Shown piece after piece: positions 1 through 8,125 of a stretch of 44,168 nt of DNA. A program made the position numbers and the translations under genes. How positions within the stretch are numbered: position 1 is the first letter of the stretch; each line of letters begins with the position of its first letter. The notes under the pieces were generated by a model. The model saw only the letters and a list, made by a program, of their open reading frames with translations, ran no database searches and was not told the DNA's origin. The DNA comes from Gammaproteobacteria bacterium. Its GTDB lineage: Bacteria; Pseudomonadota; Gammaproteobacteria; Xanthomonadales; Marinicellaceae. Location: NCBI GenBank assembly GCA_030430025.1, contig JAUIGR010000020.1, forward strand, positions 1 to 44,168, in the 5' to 3' direction.

Positions 1-1
1 T

Positions 2-1201
2 GCCTATGACTTATTAAAGGAAGGTGTAAAGACGATTGATACTGATCTTGCTGATGACCCTGCCAATAAGTACAAAATTCTTCAGTTGTTTATGAACGTT
101 TTTAATACCAATAGTAATTATGATGAAGCGATTACCATAGCAGATCAATATTACCCAAAATGTATTGAACAGCTTTCACAGTCAAATATACACTGCCAAA
201 ATTTCCTGAAAAATCTTGCGATTTCTTACCATAATCAAGAACAGTTTGAAAAAGCTTTAGAATATTTTGATAAAGCAATCGAAATTGCGAAAAAAGAAGA
301 TCCTGCCAACAAACAGTTATTAGGAGAATTGATGCGACTTAAGTTCAGTCCATTAATTAACTTAAAACGCCCAGAGGAGGCACTTGAGACGACATCAATA
401 GGACTTCAATATATGACCGACTCTGGACTAAGTTATAAGAAATTAATAGGTGGTTTAAATGATTTGGCTTATGTTGCCATCCAGTATGAATATTTTCCAT
501 TGGCAGAGAAGTATCTAGAGCGACTATATTCTGTGATTAATGCCCAAGATGATGTTAATTATTTTGACCTGGCTTCTGCAGTTAATATGAGGGGTTATTC
601 ATATTTAAAACAACGCAAATATGAAATAGCAGCAGATTATAGAGAGCAGGCTGTTCAGATGCTCCGTAGACACTTTGATGAGCCTTTTGAAACAAAAGCT
701 TTATTCGAATTTACCCTGGCACAAACTTGGTTTTATGCAGGTAATACTGACATGGCATTAAAGCGAGGTCAGGATGCTTATGATACTTACCATGTCATAA
801 GTGATGGTACTCATATGAAATTAAATAATGTTTTATTATTTTTGGCGATTATTCATCTGGAATTGAAGCAAGTTAAGCAGGCGAAAGAGTTACTTCAAAA
901 AGTAGATGAGACAAATTTAAAAGACAGGGCTTGTCATTTACCTATCGTCAATGCATTGTTAGCAAATTTCCAGGGCCAACCTGAAAAGGCCATGCAATAT
1001 GTTAAGCAGTATGAATCATGTTCTGAAAACATTACGTTTAACGAGGCACTTGAAATATATTCGCCATTTCTGAGGTTATACACGGCTATCGTCAGTCGAA
1101 ATGAATCGGATATTGCCATATATAAAGAGCAGGTAGAGACTTATTGGAAAAATAAACCTGATGAGTACCCTGTTTTAAAACAGTTTTATCAAGATATTTG
1201 A
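2..1201 (+). CDS. TPR-repeat protein, 5'-truncated by the window edge (probable C-terminus of a Ser/Thr kinase-TPR fusion)
   Basis: The reading frame is open from base 2 without a stop, so the true start lies upstream and about 400 residues of the C-terminal part are visible. The protein is built of helical pairs of tetratricopeptide type; a clear one reads NLAISYHNQEQFEKALEYFDKAIEIAK. The first visible residues (LLKEGVKTIDTDLADDP) resemble, from memory, the linker between the kinase and TPR regions of bacterial Ser/Thr kinase-TPR fusions common in Xanthomonadales-like bacteria. That assignment is inference because no kinase motif lies inside the window. TPR regions bind partner proteins. The gene stands alone: 240 bp and a likely promoter separate it from rfbB. 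The TPR call is firm, the kinase link is not. Confidence 0.7.
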   Translation, partial: AYDLLKEGVKTIDTDLADDPANKYKILQLFMNVFNTNSNYDEAITIADQYYPKCIEQLSQSNIHCQNFLKNLAISYHNQEQFEKALEYFDKAIEIAKKEDPANKQLLGELMRLKFSPLINLKRPEEALETTSIGLQYMTDSGLSYKKLIGGLNDLAYVAIQYEYFPLAEKYLERLYSVINAQDDVNYFDLASAVNMRGYSYLKQRKYEIAADYREQAVQMLRRHFDEPFETKALFEFTLAQTWFYAGNTDMALKRGQDAYDTYHVISDGTHMKLNNVLLFLAIIHLELKQVKQAKELLQKVDETNLKDRACHLPIVNALLANFQGQPEKAMQYVKQYESCSENITFNEALEIYSPFLRLYTAIVSRNESDIAIYKEQVETYWKNKPDEYPVLKQFYQDI

Positions 1202-1314
1202 TGATTACTGTGTTCTTGCTGACAGTGGCCATTCTTAAGTAAACTATTACACTAAGCTCAACATTAATAGAAAATCTATCAATGGAATGGGGAACAATGT
1301 AATAATTTTTTTTG

Positions 1315-1333
1315 ACGTGAGCTAGACTCACGT
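1315..1333. repeat. Perfect 7-bp dyad upstream of the rhamnose operon
   Basis: ACGTGAG (1315-1321) and CTCACGT (1327-1333) flank a 5-base loop. The T-run (about 1306-1313) lies before the stem on the plus strand, so this is not an intrinsic terminator in either direction. It could be a protein-binding site or an RNA hairpin in the 240-bp gap before rfbB. No function can be assigned. Confidence 0.4.
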
Positions 1334-1414
1334 ACCGTCTGCTCATGTATAGCATTGGTTAATTTGCTGGACGACGAGTGGTGAGTTATTGAATCGAATC
1401 ACTTGCACTGAACC

Positions 1415-1443
1415 TGAGTTTATATTTTTAATGATGCTATAAT
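1415..1443 (+). promoter_or_regulatory. Weak sigma-70-like promoter for the rfb operon
   Basis: A perfect TATAAT box lies at 1438-1443, and a poor -35 candidate (TGAGTT, 1415-1420) lies 17 bases upstream. The box overlaps the first ATG of rfbB at 1442. If this promoter is used, translation must begin at the in-frame ATG at 1472, which fits the family N-terminus better. Confidence 0.3.
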
Positions 1444-2533
1444 GAGCGACTTTTTTAACCCATCATATTTGATGACGGAAATAGATAAAGATAATTGGTT
1501 GGTGACTGGAGGAGCTGGGTTTATTGGAGGTAATTTTGTTCTCAGACAGGTGCTGAAAAATAACCGACAAATCATCAACCTTGACAAACTCACTTATGCA
1601 GGTAATTTGGATACTTTATCGGATGTTATGGGACATCAAAATCATCGTTTTATTCAAGGAGATATTGCTGATAGTCAATTGGTGTCCAAACTGCTTAAGG
1701 AAACCCAGCCTACGGCTGTGGTACATTTTGCGGCTGAGTCACATGTTGATCGCTCTATTGATGGTCCTGCTGAATTTATCCAAACCAATGTAGTTGGTAC
1801 TTTTTTGTTGTTGCAACAAGTGTTGGTTTATTACCAATCACTGCCTCCTGAAAAACAATCAATTTTTCGTTTTTTACATGTGTCTACTGATGAGGTGTAT
1901 GGTTCACTGGGTGAAACAGGTCTGTTTAAGGAAACCACACCCTATGCACCGAATTCACCTTACTCAGCATCAAAAGCGGCATCAGATCATTTAGTCCGAG
2001 CTTATTATCATACTTATGGGTTGCCGGTATTGACTACTAACTGTTCTAATAATTACGGACCCTATCAATTCCCGGAAAAATTGATCCCATTAATGGTTGA
2101 TAAAGCATTACAAGGCGACAAATTACCTGTATATGGTGATGGCAAAAATATCCGTGATTGGTTGTATGTCGAGGATCATTGTCGGGCCATCGAACAGGTG
2201 CTAGCTCAAGGACGTTTAGGAGAGGTTTACAATATTGGTGGTAATGAAGAGCGAGAAAATATTGAAATTGTCGATAGCATTTGTGATATTTTGGATCAAT
2301 TAAAACCGATTGGCATTGATCGAAAAAGTTTAAAAACTTTTGTCAAGGATCGACCAGGGCACGACAGACGTTATGCCATTGACTCATCAAAATTACAAAA
2401 TGAATTGAATTGGCAACCCAAAGAAACCTTTGAATCAGGTATTCGTAAAACCATTGCTTGGTATCTTGATCATCAAGATTGGTGTCAAAGGGTTAAGGAT
2501 GGTAGCTATCAGGGACAGCGATTAGGAATGTAG
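1442..2533 (+). CDS. rfbB: dTDP-glucose 4,6-dehydratase
   Basis: Converts dTDP-D-glucose to dTDP-4-keto-6-deoxy-D-glucose, the second step of dTDP-L-rhamnose synthesis, in the cytoplasm. An extended SDR fold is visible: NAD-binding glycine motif GGAGFIGG (residues 23-30), the family's catalytic T-D-E triplet (149-151, STDEVYG) and Y174-xxx-K178 (YSASK). The length of 363 aa is normal for the family with a short extra N-terminus. That extra stretch and the TATAAT overlapping ATG 1442 suggest the real start may be ATG 1472 (residue 11); neither start has a convincing ribosome binding site. It is the first gene of rfbB-rfbA-rfbC-rfbD-manC, and rfbA follows after 3 bases. The function is secure; only the start is uncertain. 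Confidence 0.95.
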   Translation: MSDFFNPSYLMTEIDKDNWLVTGGAGFIGGNFVLRQVLKNNRQIINLDKLTYAGNLDTLSDVMGHQNHRFIQGDIADSQLVSKLLKETQPTAVVHFAAESHVDRSIDGPAEFIQTNVVGTFLLLQQVLVYYQSLPPEKQSIFRFLHVSTDEVYGSLGETGLFKETTPYAPNSPYSASKAASDHLVRAYYHTYGLPVLTTNCSNNYGPYQFPEKLIPLMVDKALQGDKLPVYGDGKNIRDWLYVEDHCRAIEQVLAQGRLGEVYNIGGNEERENIEIVDSICDILDQLKPIGIDRKSLKTFVKDRPGHDRRYAIDSSKLQNELNWQPKETFESGIRKTIAWYLDHQDWCQRVKDGSYQGQRLGM

Positions 2534-2536
2534 CAT

Positions 2537-3412
2537 ATGAGTAATCACAGAAAAGGCATTATTTTGGCGGGTGGTTCGGGAACCCGACTGTATCCATTGA
2601 CACATTCAGTGAGTAAACAGTTACTGCCTGTATATGACAAGCCGATGGTATATTATCCGCTCAGTACATTGATGGAGGCAGGTATTCGTGAAGTGTTGAT
2701 CATTAATACACCTCATGAACAAACATTATTCAAACAGCTTTTAGGTGACGGGGCGCAGTGGGGGATGGAATTATCTTATGCAGTACAACCCAATCCTGAT
2801 GGGCTAGCGCAGGCTTTTCTGATTGGTGAATCATTTGTTCAGGGTCATGATTCGTGTCTGATATTAGGGGATAATATCTTTTATGGTACAGGTATGCAGC
2901 AATTAATGGCTAGTGCGAACGAACGCCCAACAGGGGCGACTGTTTTTGGATACAGAGTTCATGATCCGGAACGTTATGGTGTGGCTGCATTTGATGAAAT
3001 GGGCAATGTCATCGATTTAGAAGAAAAACCTGTTCGACCAAAATCCAATTACGCTGTTACTGGTTTATATTTTTATGATGATCAGGTGGTTGATGTCGCT
3101 AAATCACTTAAACCATCGCATCGTGGTGAATTAGAGATCACAGATTTAAATAAAGTGTATTTACAGCAGCGAGCATTAAAAGTCGAATTGATGGATCGAG
3201 GCTATGCCTGGTTAGATACTGGAACACATGATTCATTGGCTGAAGCGACCAATTTTATTTCAACTATTGAAAGGCGACAGGGAATCAAAATTGCTTGTCC
3301 AGAAGAAATTGCTTATAAACGAGGATGGATTAACGCAGAGCAGGTTATACAGTTAGCACAACCTATTATTAAGAACGGTTATGGTCAATATTTGATGTCA
3401 TTGGTGAAATGA
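2537..3412 (+). CDS. rfbA: Glucose-1-phosphate thymidylyltransferase
   Basis: Joins dTTP and glucose 1-phosphate to give dTDP-glucose, the first step of the dTDP-rhamnose pathway and usually its feedback-controlled step. The nucleotidyltransferase signature [11 protein letters not shown] (residues 12-22) is followed by [17 protein letters not shown], both diagnostic of RmlA. The length of 291 aa equals the family norm. The gene begins 3 bases after rfbB and ends one base before rfbC, so it is almost certainly co-translated in the rhamnose operon. A standalone paralogue of the RffH type cannot be excluded by motif, but the complete rfbBACD set makes RfbA the natural call. Confidence 0.96.
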   Translation: MSNHRKGIILAGGSGTRLYPLTHSVSKQLLPVYDKPMVYYPLSTLMEAGIREVLIINTPHEQTLFKQLLGDGAQWGMELSYAVQPNPDGLAQAFLIGESFVQGHDSCLILGDNIFYGTGMQQLMASANERPTGATVFGYRVHDPERYGVAAFDEMGNVIDLEEKPVRPKSNYAVTGLYFYDDQVVDVAKSLKPSHRGELEITDLNKVYLQQRALKVELMDRGYAWLDTGTHDSLAEATNFISTIERRQGIKIACPEEIAYKRGWINAEQVIQLAQPIIKNGYGQYLMSLVK

Positions 3413-3413
3413 T

Positions 3414-3971
3414 ATGAAAGTAATAGCAAGTCACTTGTCTGGAGTTAAAATTATTGAGCCACAGGTATTTGGTGATGAGCGCGGTTATTTTTTGGAATCT
3501 TGGCAACAAAAAAGATACCAAGAGATAGGTATTGATGGGCCTTTTGTCCAAAGTAACGTATCAAAATCAAATCGAGGGGTTCTTAGGGGGTTGCATTTCC
3601 AAAACCCGAATCCACAAGGTAAGTTGGTCTATGTTTTAGCAGGTGAAGTATATGATGTGGCAGTTGATATTCGTGTAGGTTCTCCAACATTTGGCCAACA
3701 TCATGGTGTCTTATTGAGTGAAAAAGATCATCGCCAGTTTTATGTGCCAGAAGGATTTGCTCATGGTTTTTGTGTTTTATCTGAGCGAGCAATTTTTGGC
3801 TATATGTGTACGGGATATTACGATCAATCGAGTGAGGCTACTTTATTATGGAATGATCATGCTTTAGATATAGATTGGCCGTTAAAAGAACCTCAACTGT
3901 CAGCAAAAGACAGAGCTGGTGTTCGTTTAAAGGATTTTGATGAAGCTTTGTTGCCCATTTTTGAAAAATGA
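3414..3971 (+). CDS. rfbC: dTDP-4-dehydrorhamnose 3,5-epimerase
   Basis: Epimerises carbons 3 and 5 of dTDP-4-keto-6-deoxyglucose, the third step to dTDP-L-rhamnose. The cupin-fold protein of 185 aa is normal in size and carries the family blocks LRGLHFQNP (catalytic His61), PQGKLV (Lys71) and GFAHGF. The ATG at 3414 follows the rfbA stop by one base. The stop overlaps the rfbD start by four bases (ATGA), so translational coupling is likely. Confidence 0.95.
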   Translation: MKVIASHLSGVKIIEPQVFGDERGYFLESWQQKRYQEIGIDGPFVQSNVSKSNRGVLRGLHFQNPNPQGKLVYVLAGEVYDVAVDIRVGSPTFGQHHGVLLSEKDHRQFYVPEGFAHGFCVLSERAIFGYMCTGYYDQSSEATLLWNDHALDIDWPLKEPQLSAKDRAGVRLKDFDEALLPIFEK

Positions 3972-4858
3972 AAATATTATTAACAGGTGCAGATGGACAA
4001 GTTGGTTATGAATTGTGGCGTGCGCTGCAGTTTAAAGGAGAAGTGATACCAGCAACTATAGATGGTCGTGCGGTTGATGGTATGACTACTATTGCATTGG
4101 ATCTTAATAATTTGGGTGATTTGGAGAAAAAATTAAAAGATATTAATGCTGATGTGATTTGCAATGCAGCTGCATATACGGCTGTTGATCAGGCTGAGGG
4201 CGATTCGGAGCTTGCTTTTGCTATTAATGCCACCGCTCCGGAGATTATGGCCAAATATGTCAAGGGCAAAGGTGCTTTAATGGTTCATTATTCAACTGAT
4301 TATGTGTTTTCTGGTGAGGGGCAAGTTTCTTGGGTTGAAGAAGATCGCCCTGAACCAAAGTCAGTATATGGCAAAAGTAAATTGGCTGGAGAAGTGGCTG
4401 TGATGAAAATGGGGTGTGAGCATATGATATTTCGCACAGCATGGATTTTTTCTGAACGAAAGCATAACTTTTTAAAAACAATGCTGCGGTTGGCTCAGGA
4501 GAAAAAAGAGTTGTCTGTTGTTAATGATCAGATAGGATGTCCAACTTGGTCACAAACCCTTGCATTAGGTACTGCTTTTGCCCTTAATCAACCTAAAAAT
4601 GGGATTTTTCACTTGACCAACAAGGGAGCGACAACTTGGGCAGATTTTGCTCGCCGGATTTTTTCACATGCTCAACGTTTGGATCTGATAAAAAAGAAGC
4701 CTGAAGTATATAACATTACCTCTGATCAGTATCCAACGCCAGCACAAAGGCCAAAGAATTCTGTTTTGGAATGTCAAAAATTTGAAAGCACATTTAATGT
4801 TACGCTCCCTCATTGGCAAACCACTTTACAACTATGTATGCAAAGGATGAAATCATGA
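3968..4858 (+). CDS. rfbD: dTDP-4-dehydrorhamnose reductase
   Basis: NAD(P)H-dependent reduction of dTDP-4-keto-L-rhamnose to dTDP-L-rhamnose, the last pathway step. The sequence shows an SDR N-terminus MKILLTGADGQVGYEL, the STDYVFSG block and the catalytic pair Y134-xxx-K138 (YGKSK). At 296 aa it has the expected size. It overlaps rfbC by 4 bp and manC by 4 bp, so the rhamnose and mannose genes form one translational chain. Activated rhamnose would feed O-antigen, exopolysaccharide or a rhamnosylated product; no glycosyltransferase or polymerase for it is inside this window. Confidence 0.95.
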   Translation: MKILLTGADGQVGYELWRALQFKGEVIPATIDGRAVDGMTTIALDLNNLGDLEKKLKDINADVICNAAAYTAVDQAEGDSELAFAINATAPEIMAKYVKGKGALMVHYSTDYVFSGEGQVSWVEEDRPEPKSVYGKSKLAGEVAVMKMGCEHMIFRTAWIFSERKHNFLKTMLRLAQEKKELSVVNDQIGCPTWSQTLALGTAFALNQPKNGIFHLTNKGATTWADFARRIFSHAQRLDLIKKKPEVYNITSDQYPTPAQRPKNSVLECQKFESTFNVTLPHWQTTLQLCMQRMKS

Positions 4859-6300
4859 AAATTATACCTGTAATTCTGTCAGGCGGCGCTGGTACGCGGT
4901 TGTGGCCAGTATCTCGTAAGGCTTACCCAAAACCATTTATGAAGATGGCGAATGGTAAAACATTGGCAGAATTAACTTTTGATCGTGCTATGAGTATTGC
5001 AACAGAACAAGCTGTTATCACTGTGACATCGCGTGATTATTACTTTTTATGTAAAGATGCTTACAAGAAGCATCCAGCTTGTGATTTAGATAAGCAAACT
5101 TTTTTATTGGAGCCGGAGGGGAGAAATACAGCTCCAGCGATAGCATTGGCTGCTTTAAAAGTGGCTGAGCTATATGGCGATAATGCGGTTATGGTCGTCA
5201 TGCCCTCAGACCATTTAATTAAAAATATGGATGATTTTCACCGTGCTGTGAAACAGGCTGCTGAATTAGCTATTGAAGGCTATTTAACCACTTTTGGAAT
5301 ATATCCGACACAGCCCGAAACTGGTTATGGATATATAAAATCAGGTGAAGTTATCGCTAATAAAGAGGCTTGTTTGGTAGAAAAATTTGTCGAAAAACCC
5401 AGTTTGACCGTAGCTAAGAGTTATTTGGCTTCAGGGGAGTATTTATGGAATTCTGGTATGTTTGCTTTCACAGCTCAAACTTTGCTTGATACTATGGCTA
5501 AAACAGCTGGAGATGTGCTCGACAAATCTCAATACTGTTATCAGCAAACGGATACTACGGGTAATCAAATTGAATTTGATGCTAAATTATTTAAGAATTT
5601 ACCCGATATTTCAATTGATTATGCGGTCATGGAAAGCGCTGAAAAACGTGCTGTGGTTGATTCAAAGTTTGATTGGAATGACATCGGTTCATGGAATGCC
5701 ATGGCAACATTATCAGAAAGTGATGACAGTGGCAATCGCATCGAAGGCAAAGCCATTACTATTGATTCCAAGAACTGTTACATCCGTTCTGGTGATCGAT
5801 TAGTGGCAACTGTTGGTGTTGATGATTTGATGGTTGTGGATACTACTGATGCCGTTTTGATTGCACATAAAGATAAGTCGCAGGGTGTTAAAGATGTTGT
5901 ACAATTTTTGAAATCAAAAGGTCATGATGCGGCTATTTTTCATAAAACAGTTCATAGACCTTGGGGGAGTTTTACTGTCCTTGAGGATGAAGATGACTGT
6001 AAAGTTAAACGATTAGTAGTCAAACCTGGTCAGGTGCTTTCTTTACAGTTGCATCATAGACGTTCAGAGCATTGGACGGTCGTTTCTGGTACTGCCAAAG
6101 TAAGAATTGGTGATGATGAGTTTTTGTTAGAAGAAAACAAGTCTGTTTACATACCTGTTAAGACCCTACATCGTTTGGAAAATCCTACTGATCAAGACAT
6201 TGCTTTGATCGAGGTGCAATGCGGTGATTATTTTGGTGAGGATGATATTGAAAGGTTTGAAGACATATACGGACGTACTAATGATAAAAAAACTGGCTGA
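4855..6300 (+). CDS. manC: Bifunctional mannose-1-phosphate guanylyltransferase / mannose-6-phosphate isomerase
   Basis: Makes GDP-mannose from mannose 1-phosphate, and its C-terminal type II isomerase domain interconverts fructose 6-phosphate and mannose 6-phosphate. The N-terminal domain has the pyrophosphorylase signature LSGGAGTRLWPVSRKAYPKPF (split between residues 8 and 28) and FVEKP. The C-terminal cupin domain begins near residue 360 with PWGSF and contains LQLHHRRSEHW. ATG 4855 is chosen because it gives the conserved start MKIIPVILSGG, follows AAGGA with suitable spacing, and forms an ATGA overlap with rfbD; 14 extra codons upstream (from 4813) are dispensable. The resulting 481 aa is the family norm. 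The next gene starts inside its last 20 bases. Confidence 0.95.
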   Translation: MKIIPVILSGGAGTRLWPVSRKAYPKPFMKMANGKTLAELTFDRAMSIATEQAVITVTSRDYYFLCKDAYKKHPACDLDKQTFLLEPEGRNTAPAIALAALKVAELYGDNAVMVVMPSDHLIKNMDDFHRAVKQAAELAIEGYLTTFGIYPTQPETGYGYIKSGEVIANKEACLVEKFVEKPSLTVAKSYLASGEYLWNSGMFAFTAQTLLDTMAKTAGDVLDKSQYCYQQTDTTGNQIEFDAKLFKNLPDISIDYAVMESAEKRAVVDSKFDWNDIGSWNAMATLSESDDSGNRIEGKAITIDSKNCYIRSGDRLVATVGVDDLMVVDTTDAVLIAHKDKSQGVKDVVQFLKSKGHDAAIFHKTVHRPWGSFTVLEDEDDCKVKRLVVKPGQVLSLQLHHRRSEHWTVVSGTAKVRIGDDEFLLEENKSVYIPVKTLHRLENPTDQDIALIEVQCGDYFGEDDIERFEDIYGRTNDKKTG

Positions 6301-7075
6301 TCATGAGCTAGATGAATTCCTTGTTGTCGCCAAAAAAGCTGTCCTGGCAGCTGAATCGGTTATCATTAAATATTACCAAATGGCTGATGAACAAAACATC
6401 GAAATTAAATCTGATAACACACCAGTAACTCTGGCAGATAAATATGCAGAGAAAGCGATTCGTGCTTGTCTTCACGCCCATTATCCTGATCATGGAATTT
6501 ATGGTGAAGAGTTCGGTCATAATGATAGTGAGCAGTCGGATTTTCTTTGGTTGATTGACCCTATCGATGGTACCAAAAGTTTTGTTAGGGGCTATCCTTT
6601 TTTTTCGACTCAAGTGGCGTTGATGTATCAGGGTCAATTGATTGTTGGTGTCTCCAATGCACCGCTGACAAAAGAGTTGTGTCATGCTAGGTTAGGTGGA
6701 GGTGCTTATCTAAATGGTAAAAGAATATATGTAAATCAATCAATTGAATACTATAATTCATGTCTTTCTTCAGGTAATATTCAATCACTTGTAAAAAATA
6801 ATTGGCACCGTTTTGGTCAACTTTTGCTAAAATTTGGCAAGACAAGGGGGTATGGAGATTTTTACCATTATCATTTATTGGCTTCTGGAAAAGTCGATTT
6901 GGTTGTTGAATCGGATGTTAATATTTTGGATATAGCTGCCTTAGTTGTTATTGTTAGAGAAGCAGGCGGTGTCATCACTGACTTAGCAGGTATGGAAATT
7001 AATTTAGAAACCACCAGTGTTCTCGCAGGTGGCCAACAGTCGTACAATTTAGGGGTGAAAATTTTGAATGAATGA
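6281..7075 (+). CDS. Inositol-monophosphatase-family phosphatase (HisN/SuhB-like)
   Basis: A Mg2+-dependent sugar- or alcohol-phosphate phosphatase by fold. The metal-binding motifs are present: GEE (residues 75-77) and DPIDGT (93-98). In the C-terminal motif, usually WDxAA, the Trp is replaced by Leu (LDIAA), a small departure. ATG 6281 (264 aa) is preferred over a longer upstream start because the extra 19 residues would lie wholly inside manC. It overlaps manC by 20 bases and cysQ by 8 bases. The overall pattern resembles bacterial histidinol-phosphatase HisN as much as inositol monophosphatase, so the substrate cannot be read from sequence. Position behind manC suggests a sugar phosphate of nucleotide-sugar metabolism, but that is inference. 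Confidence 0.75.
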   Translation: MIKKLADHELDEFLVVAKKAVLAAESVIIKYYQMADEQNIEIKSDNTPVTLADKYAEKAIRACLHAHYPDHGIYGEEFGHNDSEQSDFLWLIDPIDGTKSFVRGYPFFSTQVALMYQGQLIVGVSNAPLTKELCHARLGGGAYLNGKRIYVNQSIEYYNSCLSSGNIQSLVKNNWHRFGQLLLKFGKTRGYGDFYHYHLLASGKVDLVVESDVNILDIAALVVIVREAGGVITDLAGMEINLETTSVLAGGQQSYNLGVKILNE

Positions 7076-7850
7076 ATTGTTGCAAACCATAGAAGGCATT
7101 GCTGTCAAAGCAGGTGATGCTATCATGGCTATTTATCGAAATGGAGATTTTGATGTTGATCACAAAGCCGATGATTCTCCACTTACTCGTGCTGATTTGG
7201 CATCCCATAGGGTGATTGTTGATGCTCTGGATGATTTGACTCCTAAATATCCGGTGTTGTCTGAGGAATCGGCTGATATTCCTTATGAAGAAAGAAAACA
7301 GTGGGATATTTATTGGTTAGTTGATCCGTTAGATGGTACCAAAGAGTTCATTAAAAGAAATGGTGAATTCACGGTCAATATTGCTTTGATCAAGGATCGT
7401 AAACCAATACTGTCTGTTGTTTATGTTCCTGTGCAACAAGTGAGTTATTTTGCAGCCAAAGGTGTTGGTGTGTTTAAACGTGTTGAAGGCAAGAAAACAT
7501 CAATTTCAGTGATGAAAAATGCTCGATTTAAACCGACAGTAGTAGGCAGTCGGTCACATGCCAGTGAGGAAATGCAAGCTTATTTGGAAAGGTTAGGGCA
7601 ACATGAATTGGTGAGTATGGGGAGTTCTTTAAAGTTTTGTTTGGTAGCTGAAGGTAAAGCTGATTTATATCCTAGACTGGGATTGACATCGGAATGGGAT
7701 ACTGCAGCTGCACAATGCATAGTTGAACAAGCTGGTGGTCATGTTGTGACTGCAGATGGGAAGTCTTTACAATATAACGCCAAAGAATCATTGTTGAATC
7801 CTCATTTCTTTGTATATGCTGATACTAGCAAAGATTGGGTTAATATCTAG
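7068..7850 (+). CDS. cysQ: 3'(2'),5'-bisphosphate nucleotidase CysQ
   Basis: Hydrolyses PAP (adenosine 3',5'-bisphosphate), the by-product of PAPS-dependent sulfate reduction and sulfotransferases, to AMP. Motifs of the CysQ branch of the inositol-phosphatase superfamily are all present: LSEES (E66-E67), DPLDGTKEFI (D86, D89) and EWDTAAAQCIVEQAGG near the C-terminus. The length of 260 aa is typical. It overlaps the preceding phosphatase by 8 bp, so the two homologous enzymes are a coupled tandem pair ending the operon. A sulfotransferase gene at 10101 offers one local source of PAP. A repeat-like sequence with a T-run starts 16 bases after the stop. Confidence 0.9.
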   Translation: MNELLQTIEGIAVKAGDAIMAIYRNGDFDVDHKADDSPLTRADLASHRVIVDALDDLTPKYPVLSEESADIPYEERKQWDIYWLVDPLDGTKEFIKRNGEFTVNIALIKDRKPILSVVYVPVQQVSYFAAKGVGVFKRVEGKKTSISVMKNARFKPTVVGSRSHASEEMQAYLERLGQHELVSMGSSLKFCLVAEGKADLYPRLGLTSEWDTAAAQCIVEQAGGHVVTADGKSLQYNAKESLLNPHFFVYADTSKDWVNI

Positions 7851-7865
7851 TTTGACTATTTTCAA

Positions 7866-7914
7866 TAGTTAACCCAGAAAAAGTTCATCCTGGTCTTTTT
7901 TTAGATTCGGTCAA
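7866..7914 (+). repeat. Dispersed ~48-bp intergenic repeat, copy A
   Basis: This stretch aligns over its whole length, with about ten differences, to 29079-29126. The shared core is AGAAAAAGTTCATCCTGGTC in this copy, followed by a T-rich piece and TCGGTCAA. It sits 16 bases after cysQ. Part of it can fold (AAAAAG with CTTTTT, then T's), so it may also help terminate the operon. The remaining bases up to 8125 (about 210 bp) hold no gene I can support. Confidence 0.55.
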
Positions 7915-8125
7915 ATAACAGTTAACCGCAAAAGTGCCATTTTGCTGATGTTTTTTTGACCTCGCTTGAAGCTGACGGTTCAAGGTGGCACATCCATGCA
8001 CCACACCATCGACTCTTTGTGGTTCTTTATGAGATTGAAGTGAGATATAAATTATTTGGTTCAAAAGCCACAAACCGATCGTACACTCACCTATAATGTT
8101 GGTTTTTTCGTGAAATTTGCATAAC

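Noticed and set aside
1306-1333. Hairpin with T-run taken as a terminator
   Set aside because: The T's precede the stem on the plus strand and read as A's after it on the minus strand, so it fits neither direction.
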